A stretch of DNA of 7,368 nt from Gemmatimonadota bacterium (GTDB taxonomy: Bacteria > Gemmatimonadota > Gemmatimonadetes > Gemmatimonadales > GWC2-71-9): the NCBI GenBank assembly GCA_003221985.1, contig QHUQ01000229.1:1-7368 (forward strand), written 5' to 3'. The notes under the pieces were generated by a model that searched no databases, had not been told where the DNA came from, and worked only from the letters and a program-made list of their open reading frames with translations. Below are positions 1 to 6,042 of this stretch, piece by piece; position 1 is the stretch's first letter, and every line of letters begins with the position of its first letter. The translations under genes were made by a program, and so were the position numbers.

Positions 1-1011
1 TGCGACGAGACTTCCGCCGCAGTGCTAGTTGCAAGTGCCAAGACTGGGGTGCCCGAGCTGGCGAGTCTCGTCATCCTGTCGCAGGACATCCACAAGGTCT
101 TCGGCGGCGTCGTACCGGAGTTGGCGAGCCGGGCACACCTCGCCGCGCTCCCGGCGGTGGTGGATCGCGCCCTGGCGGAGGCGGGCCTCGCGCCGTCAGC
201 GATCGACGCGGTCGCCGTAACCGCCGGGCCGGGACTGGCGGGCGCGCTGCTCGTCGGCGTCGTCTATGCGAAATCGTTCGCGTACGCCGGCAATCGGGCG
301 CTCATCGGCGTGCACCACATGGAAGGTCACCTGTTCGCGCCGGCAGTCGAAGACCGTGACCTCGCGCCGCCGTTTGTGGCGTTGCTGGTCTCCGGTGGTC
401 ATACCCTGCTGCTCGACGTCCCCGCCTGGGGCCGCTACCGCCTGCTGGGCGAAACGCGCGATGACGCAGCCGGTGAGGCGTTCGACAAGGTCGCGACGCT
501 GCTCGGGCTCGAGTATCCGGGTGGCGCTGCGATCGAGCGCCTCGCGCAGGAAGGCGACGCCAGCCGCTTCCGCTTCCCGCGTCCCATGATCGCCGAGGGT
601 TTCGAGTTCTCGTTCTCCGGACTCAAGACTGCCGTGCTGCATGCCGTGCGCGCGTCGGATGATCTGGACAGAGATCGCGCGCATATCGCCCGCGGCTTTC
701 AGGATGCCGTCCTCGACGTGCTCGTCACCAAGCTGGACCGTGCCGTGCGCGCGACCGGTTACTCCACCGCCGTCCTGGGCGGAGGGGTCGCGTGCAGCCG
801 TGCGCTGTCGGCCTGCGCCGCCGAGCGCCTGGGGGGGGCGGGCATCGCGCGCGTCGCCGTGGCTAGCCCGCGGCTCAACGCCGACAACGCCGCGATGATC
901 GCGCGCGCCGGCTGGCATCGATTGCGTTTGGGCGAGCGTAGCGACTCGACGCTCGACGCCCGCGCTGATCTCCCCCTCCCCGGCCTCGAAACCGCCGAGA
1001 TTACGACATGA
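1..1011 (+). CDS. tsaD: tRNA N6-adenosine threonylcarbamoyltransferase TsaD (5' end outside window)
   Basis: TsaD transfers the threonylcarbamoyl group from TC-AMP to A37 of ANN-decoding tRNAs, working in the cytoplasm with TsaB and TsaE. The frame is open from base 1, where it reads CDETSAAV, the continuation of the family's N-terminal GIETSCDET motif. About nine residues including the start therefore lie left of the window, and the GTG at 22 is an internal valine. Fragment residues (counting Cys as 1) show GGVVPELASR at 35-44, the metal-binding HMEGH with His106 and His110, SGGHT at 131-135, DDAAGEAFDK at 154-163, FSFSGLKT, a GGGVACSRAL loop and the NADN motif with Asp295. These cover the whole ASKHA-type fold, and the 336 visible residues fit the usual length of about 340. 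The stop TGA overlaps the lgt start as ATGA, suggesting coupled translation. A run of eight G at 831-838 is in frame. Family assignment is secure. Confidence 0.97.
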   Translation, partial: CDETSAAVLVASAKTGVPELASLVILSQDIHKVFGGVVPELASRAHLAALPAVVDRALAEAGLAPSAIDAVAVTAGPGLAGALLVGVVYAKSFAYAGNRALIGVHHMEGHLFAPAVEDRDLAPPFVALLVSGGHTLLLDVPAWGRYRLLGETRDDAAGEAFDKVATLLGLEYPGGAAIERLAQEGDASRFRFPRPMIAEGFEFSFSGLKTAVLHAVRASDDLDRDRAHIARGFQDAVLDVLVTKLDRAVRATGYSTAVLGGGVACSRALSACAAERLGGAGIARVAVASPRLNADNAAMIARAGWHRLRLGERSDSTLDARADLPLPGLETAEITT

Positions 1012-1859
1012 CCGTTTACCCTTTCGTGCTGCATCTCGGACCACTCGAGCTGACGGGCTACGGGCTGATGATGATGGTCGCGTTTCTGATGGCGGGTTGG
1101 GCGATTCAGCTCGACCTGCGCCAGCGCGGCCTGGACGAGGATTACGCCGCCGACATCGTGATCGCCGGCGTCATCGGCGGCCTCGTCGGCGCCAAGCTGT
1201 GGTATGTCTTCCTGACCGGCGAGAGCGATGCGCTGTTCCGCCGCGGCGGTTTCGTCTGGTACGGCGGCTTCCTCGGCGCGACGCTCGGCATTTTGCTCAA
1301 CGGCTGGCGGCGGCGCGTGCCGGGACGGTTCACCGCCGAGCTCTGTGCCGCGCCGCTCGCGCTCGGCTATGCGTTGGGCCGGGTCGGCTGCTTCGTCGTA
1401 AATGATGACTACGGGATTCCCAGCACCCTCCCCTGGGCCATGAAATTCCCCAATGGGTTGCCACCCACGACCGTCGCCAATCTCCAGACGATGGGCGTGC
1501 ACTTTCCGGCAGGAACCGACCCGATGTCGCTCGTGGCGGTTCATCCGACGGAGATCTACGAAACGATCGCGATGCTGCTCGTCTTCTGGTGGCTGTGGCG
1601 GCAGCGCGATCATGGTCACGCGATCGGGTGGTTGTTCGCCTGGTACATGGTGCTGGGCGGTGCCGAGCGGTTTCTGGTGGAGTTCCTGCGGGCGAAGGAC
1701 GACCGGATTCTGGGACCGTTTACGCTGGCCCAGGCGACCAGCGTCCTCCTGATGCTCGTCGGCGGGACGCTGCTGTACATGTGGCGCGCGCCCGCGGGAC
1801 CGCAGCCGCTGCCGGAGTCATTGCGACCGAAGCAGGTCCCGCTCCGCGCTTCGTCCTGA
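1008..1859 (+). CDS. lgt: Phosphatidylglycerol--prolipoprotein diacylglyceryl transferase
   Basis: Lgt is the inner-membrane enzyme that attaches diacylglycerol from phosphatidylglycerol to the lipobox cysteine of prolipoproteins, the first step of lipoprotein maturation. The 283 residues contain several hydrophobic segments (about 14-34, 48-68, 82-100, 112-131, 186-198, 205-219, 240-258). The Lgt signature is GRVGCFVVNDDYG at 124-136, followed by LPWAMKFPNG, then HPTEIYE at 179-185 and ERFLVEFLR at 220-228. Against E. coli Lgt, the loop His of HGG is Tyr85 (VWYGG), and the Asn and Glu of GRIGNFINGE become Cys128 and Asp133. This resembles the GCFxxGCCYG-type branch of the family with DD in place of CC, so I read it as a lineage variant and not a dead enzyme. 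The ATG at 1008 overlaps the tsaD stop; no clear Shine-Dalgarno is seen. Its last 244 bases overlap the converging permease frame, and no terminator is visible. Confidence 0.96.
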   Translation: MTVYPFVLHLGPLELTGYGLMMMVAFLMAGWAIQLDLRQRGLDEDYAADIVIAGVIGGLVGAKLWYVFLTGESDALFRRGGFVWYGGFLGATLGILLNGWRRRVPGRFTAELCAAPLALGYALGRVGCFVVNDDYGIPSTLPWAMKFPNGLPPTTVANLQTMGVHFPAGTDPMSLVAVHPTEIYETIAMLLVFWWLWRQRDHGHAIGWLFAWYMVLGGAERFLVEFLRAKDDRILGPFTLAQATSVLLMLVGGTLLYMWRAPAGPQPLPESLRPKQVPLRASS

Positions 1860-1867
1860 GGACTTGG
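1616..1867. other. Convergent antisense overlap between lgt and the permease frame
   Basis: lgt (plus) ends at 1859 while the permease frame (minus) runs on to a stop at 1618-1616, an overlap of 244 bases. On the plus strand this DNA encodes conserved Lgt sequence, including ERFLVEFLR and a membrane segment. On the minus strand it encodes residues 534-613, a polar sequence with no FTR1 feature. The plus frame is thus the meaningful one. No intergenic terminator separates the two converging genes. Confidence 0.85.
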
Positions 1868-3457
1868 CGCTTCCTGCAATTCGGCGATGCCCTTCCCCGC
1901 GAAGACGAATGCCATGTAGTACAGCATCACGCCGGTCACGGCGAAGAACGGCTTCATCGCGACGCGCAGCCCCAGCTGATTGATGATCAGGTAAACGGCG
2001 ACCAGCCCGACGGAGCCGGCGGCAATTCCCGCGACGACCGATACGCTGCTGGAGCCCGCCGACGTGAACAGCGCCTTGTAGAAGAGGATCGTCTCGAATC
2101 CTTCGCGATAGACGGCGAGAAATGCGACGGCGCTCAACGCCATCCCCGAACCGGAGGACAGGGCGCTCTGCATCTTGCCGTGCACGAACGCGGTCCACTT
2201 GGCGGCTTCGATCTTGGACAGCAGCCAGTAGCTGACGTAAAAGAGCACCGCCGCCGCGAGCAGCATCGTGCCGCCTTCGATCGTCTCGCGCTGTCCCGGC
2301 GTCACCTGAAACAGCAGCTCGACCAGTACCCAGGTGAGGAGACTCGCCGCGACCGCCAGCCAGGCTCCCCGCGCGACGTCGCGGCGCCGGTCCGTCGCAC
2401 CCGCCTTGGTGAGAAAGGTCATCAGTGCCGCGACGATGAGGATGGCTTCGAAGCCCTCCCGCACCAGCAGGAAGAACGACGCCACGAACAGGCTCATCGA
2501 CGACGGGCGGTCGGCGACGACACGCTCGGCGCGCTCGAGTCCGGCCAGCAGCCGCTCGCGAATGGCATGGCGCTCCGCGTCATCGGCGCGCGCCACGCGC
2601 GTGCGCAGCCACGCGAACGTCGTCTCCAGCTCGCCGGCAAGCCCGGCGTTCTTCGCGCGCACCTCCGTCTCGACCTGTTCGAACGTGAGATAGGCGTCGA
2701 ACCCGATCTTCTCGGACCGTAGGGCGATCGCGGAGTCCACCTGCCGGCGCACGGCGGCAAAGGTCGCCGCGGTGGCCGATCCGCCGTACTGCATCGCCCC
2801 CACGTAGGCCGCGACCGCCCAGCGGTCTTCGTCCGGCACATCCTCGGCGAATTCGGGCATGGCCGTGCCAGGGACGCCGATGGCGATGCGGCGGAAGATC
2901 TCGAGCAGCGTCGTCCCACCCATGACGCGGGGGTCCGTGAGATCGGCGGGCCGCGGTCCCTTCAGGGTTTTCGCCTTCGGGCCGTCGCCGCGGCCCGCTT
3001 CTCCATGACACTCGGCGCAGCGCTCGTGAAAGACGACGGCGCCGCGAGCGAGCGACGGCGGCCTGGAAGGGAGTTGCTCGATCACATTGGGACCGCCCGC
3101 GGCGGCGGTAATGCGACTGATGAGTGCGTCCGTCACGAGGCGCACCGAATCCGGCGGGGCCAGACGGTCCAGCATCTCCGCGATCCGGGTGAGCGCATGT
3201 CCGGCGACTACGCGCGCACTGACGGGGAGCCCGGGGACGTCGAATGTGGCCTGTTGAATGAAGAGTTTGGCCTCGTCCACCTCCTCGGGCTGGACGATCT
3301 GCCCACCGCTGGGCGTTACGCCGAGGGCGTATTCCTTGGCGGCAAGCGATGCCGCGGCAACCACCCGACGCGACAGGGCCAAAGAGTCAGACGCCTGCCC
3401 TGCGAGTGGCTGTGCAAGGCAGGCGGCAAGGACGAGAAGGATTCCTCGGAACCGCAC
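1616..3457 (-). CDS. Cytochrome c / FTR1-family iron permease fusion, C-terminus apparently replaced
   Basis: FTR1 proteins carry iron across the inner membrane coupled to its oxidation; fusions to c-type cytochromes are known and the heme domain presumably takes the electrons (inference). The frame gives 613 residues: an export signal (1-22), a helical periplasmic segment, a class I cytochrome c domain at about 136-225 with CAECH at 147-151 and probable axial Met200 (GTAMPEF), a helical linker to about 320, then FTR1. The permease shows two REGFE motifs, at 333-337 in TM1 and 451-455 in TM4, and about six membrane segments ending near 522. After ELQEA (526-530) similarity stops. Residues 531-613 are polar, lack a membrane segment and are nearly all antisense to lgt, so the usual last segment is missing. 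The GTG at 3457 is the first plausible start after an in-frame stop; only ATT codons lie between, and there is no Shine-Dalgarno. It follows acpS by 30 bases. Family is certain; whether it still transports is open. Confidence 0.9.
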   Translation of the reverse strand: MRFRGILLVLAACLAQPLAGQASDSLALSRRVVAAASLAAKEYALGVTPSGGQIVQPEEVDEAKLFIQQATFDVPGLPVSARVVAGHALTRIAEMLDRLAPPDSVRLVTDALISRITAAAGGPNVIEQLPSRPPSLARGAVVFHERCAECHGEAGRGDGPKAKTLKGPRPADLTDPRVMGGTTLLEIFRRIAIGVPGTAMPEFAEDVPDEDRWAVAAYVGAMQYGGSATAATFAAVRRQVDSAIALRSEKIGFDAYLTFEQVETEVRAKNAGLAGELETTFAWLRTRVARADDAERHAIRERLLAGLERAERVVADRPSSMSLFVASFFLLVREGFEAILIVAALMTFLTKAGATDRRRDVARGAWLAVAASLLTWVLVELLFQVTPGQRETIEGGTMLLAAAVLFYVSYWLLSKIEAAKWTAFVHGKMQSALSSGSGMALSAVAFLAVYREGFETILFYKALFTSAGSSSVSVVAGIAAGSVGLVAVYLIINQLGLRVAMKPFFAVTGVMLYYMAFVFAGKGIAELQEAPSPQDEARSGTCFGRNDSGSGCGPAGARHMYSSVPPTSIRRTLVAWASVNGPRIRSSFARRNSTRNRSAPPSTMYQANNHPIA

Positions 3458-3482
3458 GACAAATAGTAGAGTAATTTTGTCG
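3457..3482. promoter_or_regulatory. Perfect 7-bp inverted repeat CGACAAA-N12-TTTGTCG, candidate operator
   Basis: The arms lie at 3457-3463 and 3476-3482 and are exact reverse complements, with centres 19 bp apart, close to two helical turns. The element covers the candidate -10 and most of the spacer, and its end touches the first base of the permease start codon, so a dimeric protein bound here would block transcription. It does not match the Fur or DtxR consensus boxes I know. As RNA from read-through of acpS it could form a weak 7-bp stem with a 12-base loop just before the start. Iron-responsive control is inference from the gene it precedes. Confidence 0.4.
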
Positions 3483-3491
3483 GGAATTCAA
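3457..3491 (-). promoter_or_regulatory. Candidate promoter for the cytochrome c/FTR1 permease
   Basis: Reading the minus strand, TTGAAT (3491-3486) is followed after exactly 17 bases by TACTAT (3468-3463). Each matches four of six positions of the sigma70 consensus. The -35 hexamer overlaps the acpS stop codon. A start site six to seven bases after the -10 would fall on or next to the GTG at 3457, so the transcript could be leaderless, which would agree with the lack of a Shine-Dalgarno. The stretch is clearly AT-richer than its surroundings. The TTTG after the -10 also loosely recalls the Bacteroidetes TAnnTTTG element, off by one base. This is a sequence match only. Confidence 0.45.
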
Positions 3492-3874
3492 TCTGTTGAC
3501 AGCACTGCAATTGCGACCGCGGCCTCGTGCGTGTGGGAGAGCGACAGCAGGACCCGCCTCACCCGCAACTCGTTGGCACGGCTCGCCGCCAGTCCGCTGA
3601 GTGCGACGTCGGGCCGCCCATCGGCGGCCCTGGTCACCTCGATGTCCCGCCACCCAATCCCGCGGGCCGGCTCACTTCCCTGTAGCGCCTTGTAGACCGC
3701 CTCCTTTGCAGCCAGGCGGACGGCGACGTGCTCGGCGGGATCGGGCCGGGAGCGGCAGTACTCCGCTTCGGCGGGCGTGAGCAGTCGGTCGAAGACGTGT
3801 GCGCCCTTGTCGGCTAGCATCGCGCGCGCGCGGGAGACTTCCACGAGGTCGACGCCGACACCCACGGCGCTCAC
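3488..3874 (-). CDS. acpS: Holo-[acyl-carrier-protein] synthase
   Basis: AcpS moves the 4'-phosphopantetheine arm from coenzyme A to the conserved serine of apo-ACP, activating it for fatty acid synthesis in the cytoplasm. The product has 128 residues, typical for this short Sfp/AcpS branch. It begins MSAVGVGVDLVEVSR, with the Mg-binding Asp9, and has RLAAKEAVYKAL at 53-64 containing Lys57, Glu58 (second Mg ligand) and Lys62, then LSLSHTHEAAVA near 110-121, the family's SxSHxxxxA strand. The start is the GTG at 3874, which overlaps the upstream peptidase stop as GTGA and places Asp9 at the expected distance from the N-terminus. The frame stays open far upstream to 4330, but that part is antiphase to the peptidase and shows no AcpS similarity. 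A weak AGG lies eight bases before the start, so translational coupling to the peptidase is likely. All key residues are present. Confidence 0.95.
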   Translation of the reverse strand: MSAVGVGVDLVEVSRARAMLADKGAHVFDRLLTPAEAEYCRSRPDPAEHVAVRLAAKEAVYKALQGSEPARGIGWRDIEVTRAADGRPDVALSGLAASRANELRVRRVLLSLSHTHEAAVAIAVLSTD

Positions 3875-6042
3875 GGTGACGGCCTGGCGACAAAGAGTCG
3901 CCGGCGGTACCGATGGCCGTCGACGTCCACGACGATGATGTAAGCACCATTGACCACGCGCCGAGCTCCTCCACCCCGTGTGAGGTCCCAAACATATTCG
4001 TTGTTCGGCGCGGGCACCGTGGTGGTGAACAGCCGGTCGCCCGTGAAACCGAAGATCGAAACACTGGCATTGCCGGTCGCCGCGGGCCAGGAGATGACGA
4101 CCTGATCGCTCCGCACCGGATTCTCGGAGACGTCGGCGCCCGTTGCCGCGACCAGCTGCTCGAACGCCGAGCTGGCGTCCGTCGCGAAGCCGACCGCGTC
4201 GATCCACCAGGGGAACTGCTCGGAAATGAAGCGCACGCGGGCACCGGGGCGGCCGCCCGCCTGCGGCAGCTCGACGCGCAGCGGATACCAGTTCGGCCCG
4301 TCGCCGATGATCAGAGCGACGTCGCTCCACGTCGCGCCGGAGTCACCCGAGAACTGAATGATGCCGTGCTGCTGCGGCGTAAACGTCGAGCCGTAGTGGC
4401 GGGTCCACAGATGCAGCCACACGGACGTCCGGCCCCGTAAATCGACGATCGGCGAAACGAGCGTATCGCCACCAGCCGTCCCCCAGGAGTATTTGCCGGC
4501 GATGCGGATCGTGTCGCGCGACCAACCGCCTTTCCATCCGGCGTCGAGCGGCTCAGCGCCGGCGATCAACAGGAGCTCCGCCGCGATCGGTGTGCCATCC
4601 GCCCGCAGCGCCCGCACCGCATCGAGCCGCAGGTCGGTGCGCCACACGGTCTGAAGCGTGCCGCGGCGCAGCGAGTCCGTTTGTGAGCTGCGCGGCACGA
4701 GCGTGCCCGTGCCGGTTCTCAGTGTCAGGAGTGGCGGCGGCGCCGCGGCGTCCAGGCTGAGCCACGAATCGGGCCACAGCGACGTGAAGCGCGGCCCAGT
4801 GGGGATGGCGCCCGTCGTTCCGGGTGAGCGCGCCAGGTCTCCCGAGGCGGCAATCAGCGAGAGCGCGAACGGCAGGTTGTCGCGGAACACACGCTCGACC
4901 AGCCTGCTGTCGTCGGGGAATTCGAATCCGTAGTAGAGGCCCTGCGTGCAGCAGCCACTCGACAGCTCGGTGGTAAACGCGATCGTGCCGTACGTTCGAT
5001 ACGCCCAGTCGGTGTACTCGCCGTTGGTCGTGTAGAGATTCCAGCCCGGCCCCGGGTGGTAGTGATCGATCGACGAAGCGGGGACGCCGTCGATCACCGC
5101 CGGCGCGAGATCGGTCCCGGCCAGCGCTTGAAAGCGCGGCAAGTCAGGAGCAAGCTCGCCGGCGCGGAATCCCCAGGGATACAACACGAGTCCGCCATAG
5201 CTGTGATACGAGAGCGACAAGACGGGCGGATGCGCGGCGTGAAACGCCATCACCGCTTGTGTCTCTGGCTCCGACGCGGGACCGGTCCCGCGGTAGGTCT
5301 CGGCGTATGGCTGGCTGCTCGAGCCGGTCTCATCGGCGCCCCAGAACGCGGGATAATTGCGGTTCGGGTCCACCCCGTAACTGCCGCTGGCGTTGGGGCG
5401 GCGGTTTTTGCGCCAGTACCGGTCCGTCGTGAACGTGTACTGGTAGCCGTCGGGATTCTCGACCGGAATCACCCACACGTCGTGGGACGCGACCATCGCT
5501 CGGGCCGAATCGGCGAGCCAGCGGATCAGCTTCATCGCGACGGCGGTCGAGATCCACTCGCGCGCGTGGTGCGTCCCCAGGAACAGGACGTTGGGACGGT
5601 TTGCCGCATCGTCCGCCGCGCCGATCTTCACGGCGAGAATCGGCCGGCCTTCAAGCGATGCGCCCACCGAATCGAGATGAATCAGCGTATCCGCCGCGGC
5701 CCACGCTTCCAATGTGGCGCGAATGCCGTCGCCCGATCTGTCGAACGAATGGAAGTTGCGGAACGTGTCCGCGGCCGCGCCTGTCGTGACGCGCGCCAGC
5801 GTGGGTGGCGCCAGGGTGAAGCCGCGGCGGGCGAGCAACGCTTCCGTTTCGGACGACACCACGATCACCGCGCGTAGCGTCGCGCCCACCGCGCGCACAT
5901 CCGCGACCTCGAATCCGAGCCGCGCGAGCGAATCGAGACTCGCGTGCCCGGCGATCGGCACTTCGACGATGCGCAGCTGTGCCGGAAGCGCTGAGGCCCC
6001 GCACAAAACGAGAGCTAAAAGCCCAGTCGCGCCGCGAGCCAT
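3871..6042 (-). CDS. Secreted M14-family zinc carboxypeptidase with C-terminal beta-sandwich and FlgD/T9SS-like Ig domain
   Basis: This 723-residue exported enzyme removes C-terminal residues from peptides. Residues 1-22 are a signal peptide (likely cut after ALPA). About 23-95 resemble an activation propeptide. The catalytic domain spans about 96-400, with HAREW giving zinc ligands His159 and Glu162, third ligand His280 (SYHSYG), substrate-binding Arg214 (YWRKNRR) and Asn227-Arg228 (DPNRNY), Tyr337 matching Tyr248 of carboxypeptidase A, and catalytic Glu359 (FTTEL). By that alignment the S1' position is Thr344, neither the Ile of CPA nor the Asp of CPB, so specificity may be broad. About 525-622 is a jelly-roll-like domain (SGDSGATWSDV, WWIDAVGF). 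Residues 639-720 form an Ig-like strand set (ENPVRS, VSIFGFTGDR, VVNGAYIIVV) like FlgD or type IX sorting tails. The ATG at 6042 is chosen because it begins the signal peptide; the frame is open to an ATG at 6129, which would bury it. It overlaps the upstream gene by 28 bases and acpS by 4. Confidence 0.93.
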   Translation of the reverse strand: MARGATGLLALVLCGASALPAQLRIVEVPIAGHASLDSLARLGFEVADVRAVGATLRAVIVVSSETEALLARRGFTLAPPTLARVTTGAAADTFRNFHSFDRSGDGIRATLEAWAAADTLIHLDSVGASLEGRPILAVKIGAADDAANRPNVLFLGTHHAREWISTAVAMKLIRWLADSARAMVASHDVWVIPVENPDGYQYTFTTDRYWRKNRRPNASGSYGVDPNRNYPAFWGADETGSSSQPYAETYRGTGPASEPETQAVMAFHAAHPPVLSLSYHSYGGLVLYPWGFRAGELAPDLPRFQALAGTDLAPAVIDGVPASSIDHYHPGPGWNLYTTNGEYTDWAYRTYGTIAFTTELSSGCCTQGLYYGFEFPDDSRLVERVFRDNLPFALSLIAASGDLARSPGTTGAIPTGPRFTSLWPDSWLSLDAAAPPPLLTLRTGTGTLVPRSSQTDSLRRGTLQTVWRTDLRLDAVRALRADGTPIAAELLLIAGAEPLDAGWKGGWSRDTIRIAGKYSWGTAGGDTLVSPIVDLRGRTSVWLHLWTRHYGSTFTPQQHGIIQFSGDSGATWSDVALIIGDGPNWYPLRVELPQAGGRPGARVRFISEQFPWWIDAVGFATDASSAFEQLVAATGADVSENPVRSDQVVISWPAATGNASVSIFGFTGDRLFTTTVPAPNNEYVWDLTRGGGARRVVNGAYIIVVDVDGHRYRRRLFVARPSP

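Noticed and set aside
22..24. GTG at 22 as the tsaD start
   Set aside because: The frame is open from base 1 and encodes CDETSAA, part of the conserved N-terminal motif, so the start lies outside the window.
196..1044. 282-codon open frame on the minus strand opposite tsaD
   Set aside because: It is antisense to well-conserved tsaD codons, has Arg/Gly/Ala/Gln-rich content with no motif, and arises easily in GC-rich DNA.
759..1619. 286-codon open frame on the minus strand opposite tsaD and lgt
   Set aside because: Antisense shadow of two confident genes, with no hydrophobic core or family motif.
1589..2722. 377-codon open frame on the plus strand opposite the permease
   Set aside because: Long but rich in Arg, Gln, Glu and His with no domain pattern; the opposite strand encodes the REGFE membrane segments, so this is a shadow.
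3496..3501. Exact TTGACA on the plus strand
   Set aside because: No -10-like hexamer follows at 16-18 bases and no plus-strand gene lies downstream; it falls in acpS codons.
3875..4330. N-terminal extension of acpS
   Set aside because: The frame is open, but this part is antiphase to the peptidase C-terminus and lacks AcpS similarity; the GTG at 3874 gives the usual 128 residues.
5056..5877. 273-codon open frame on the plus strand opposite the M14 catalytic domain
   Set aside because: The minus strand carries the complete zinc-site motifs; the plus frame is Arg/Gly/Val-rich without any recognisable feature.
5979..6042. Lipoprotein signal on the M14 peptidase (LVLC at residues 11-14)
   Set aside because: The residue before Cys is Leu, where a lipobox needs Gly, Ala or Ser; an ordinary signal peptidase I site follows.
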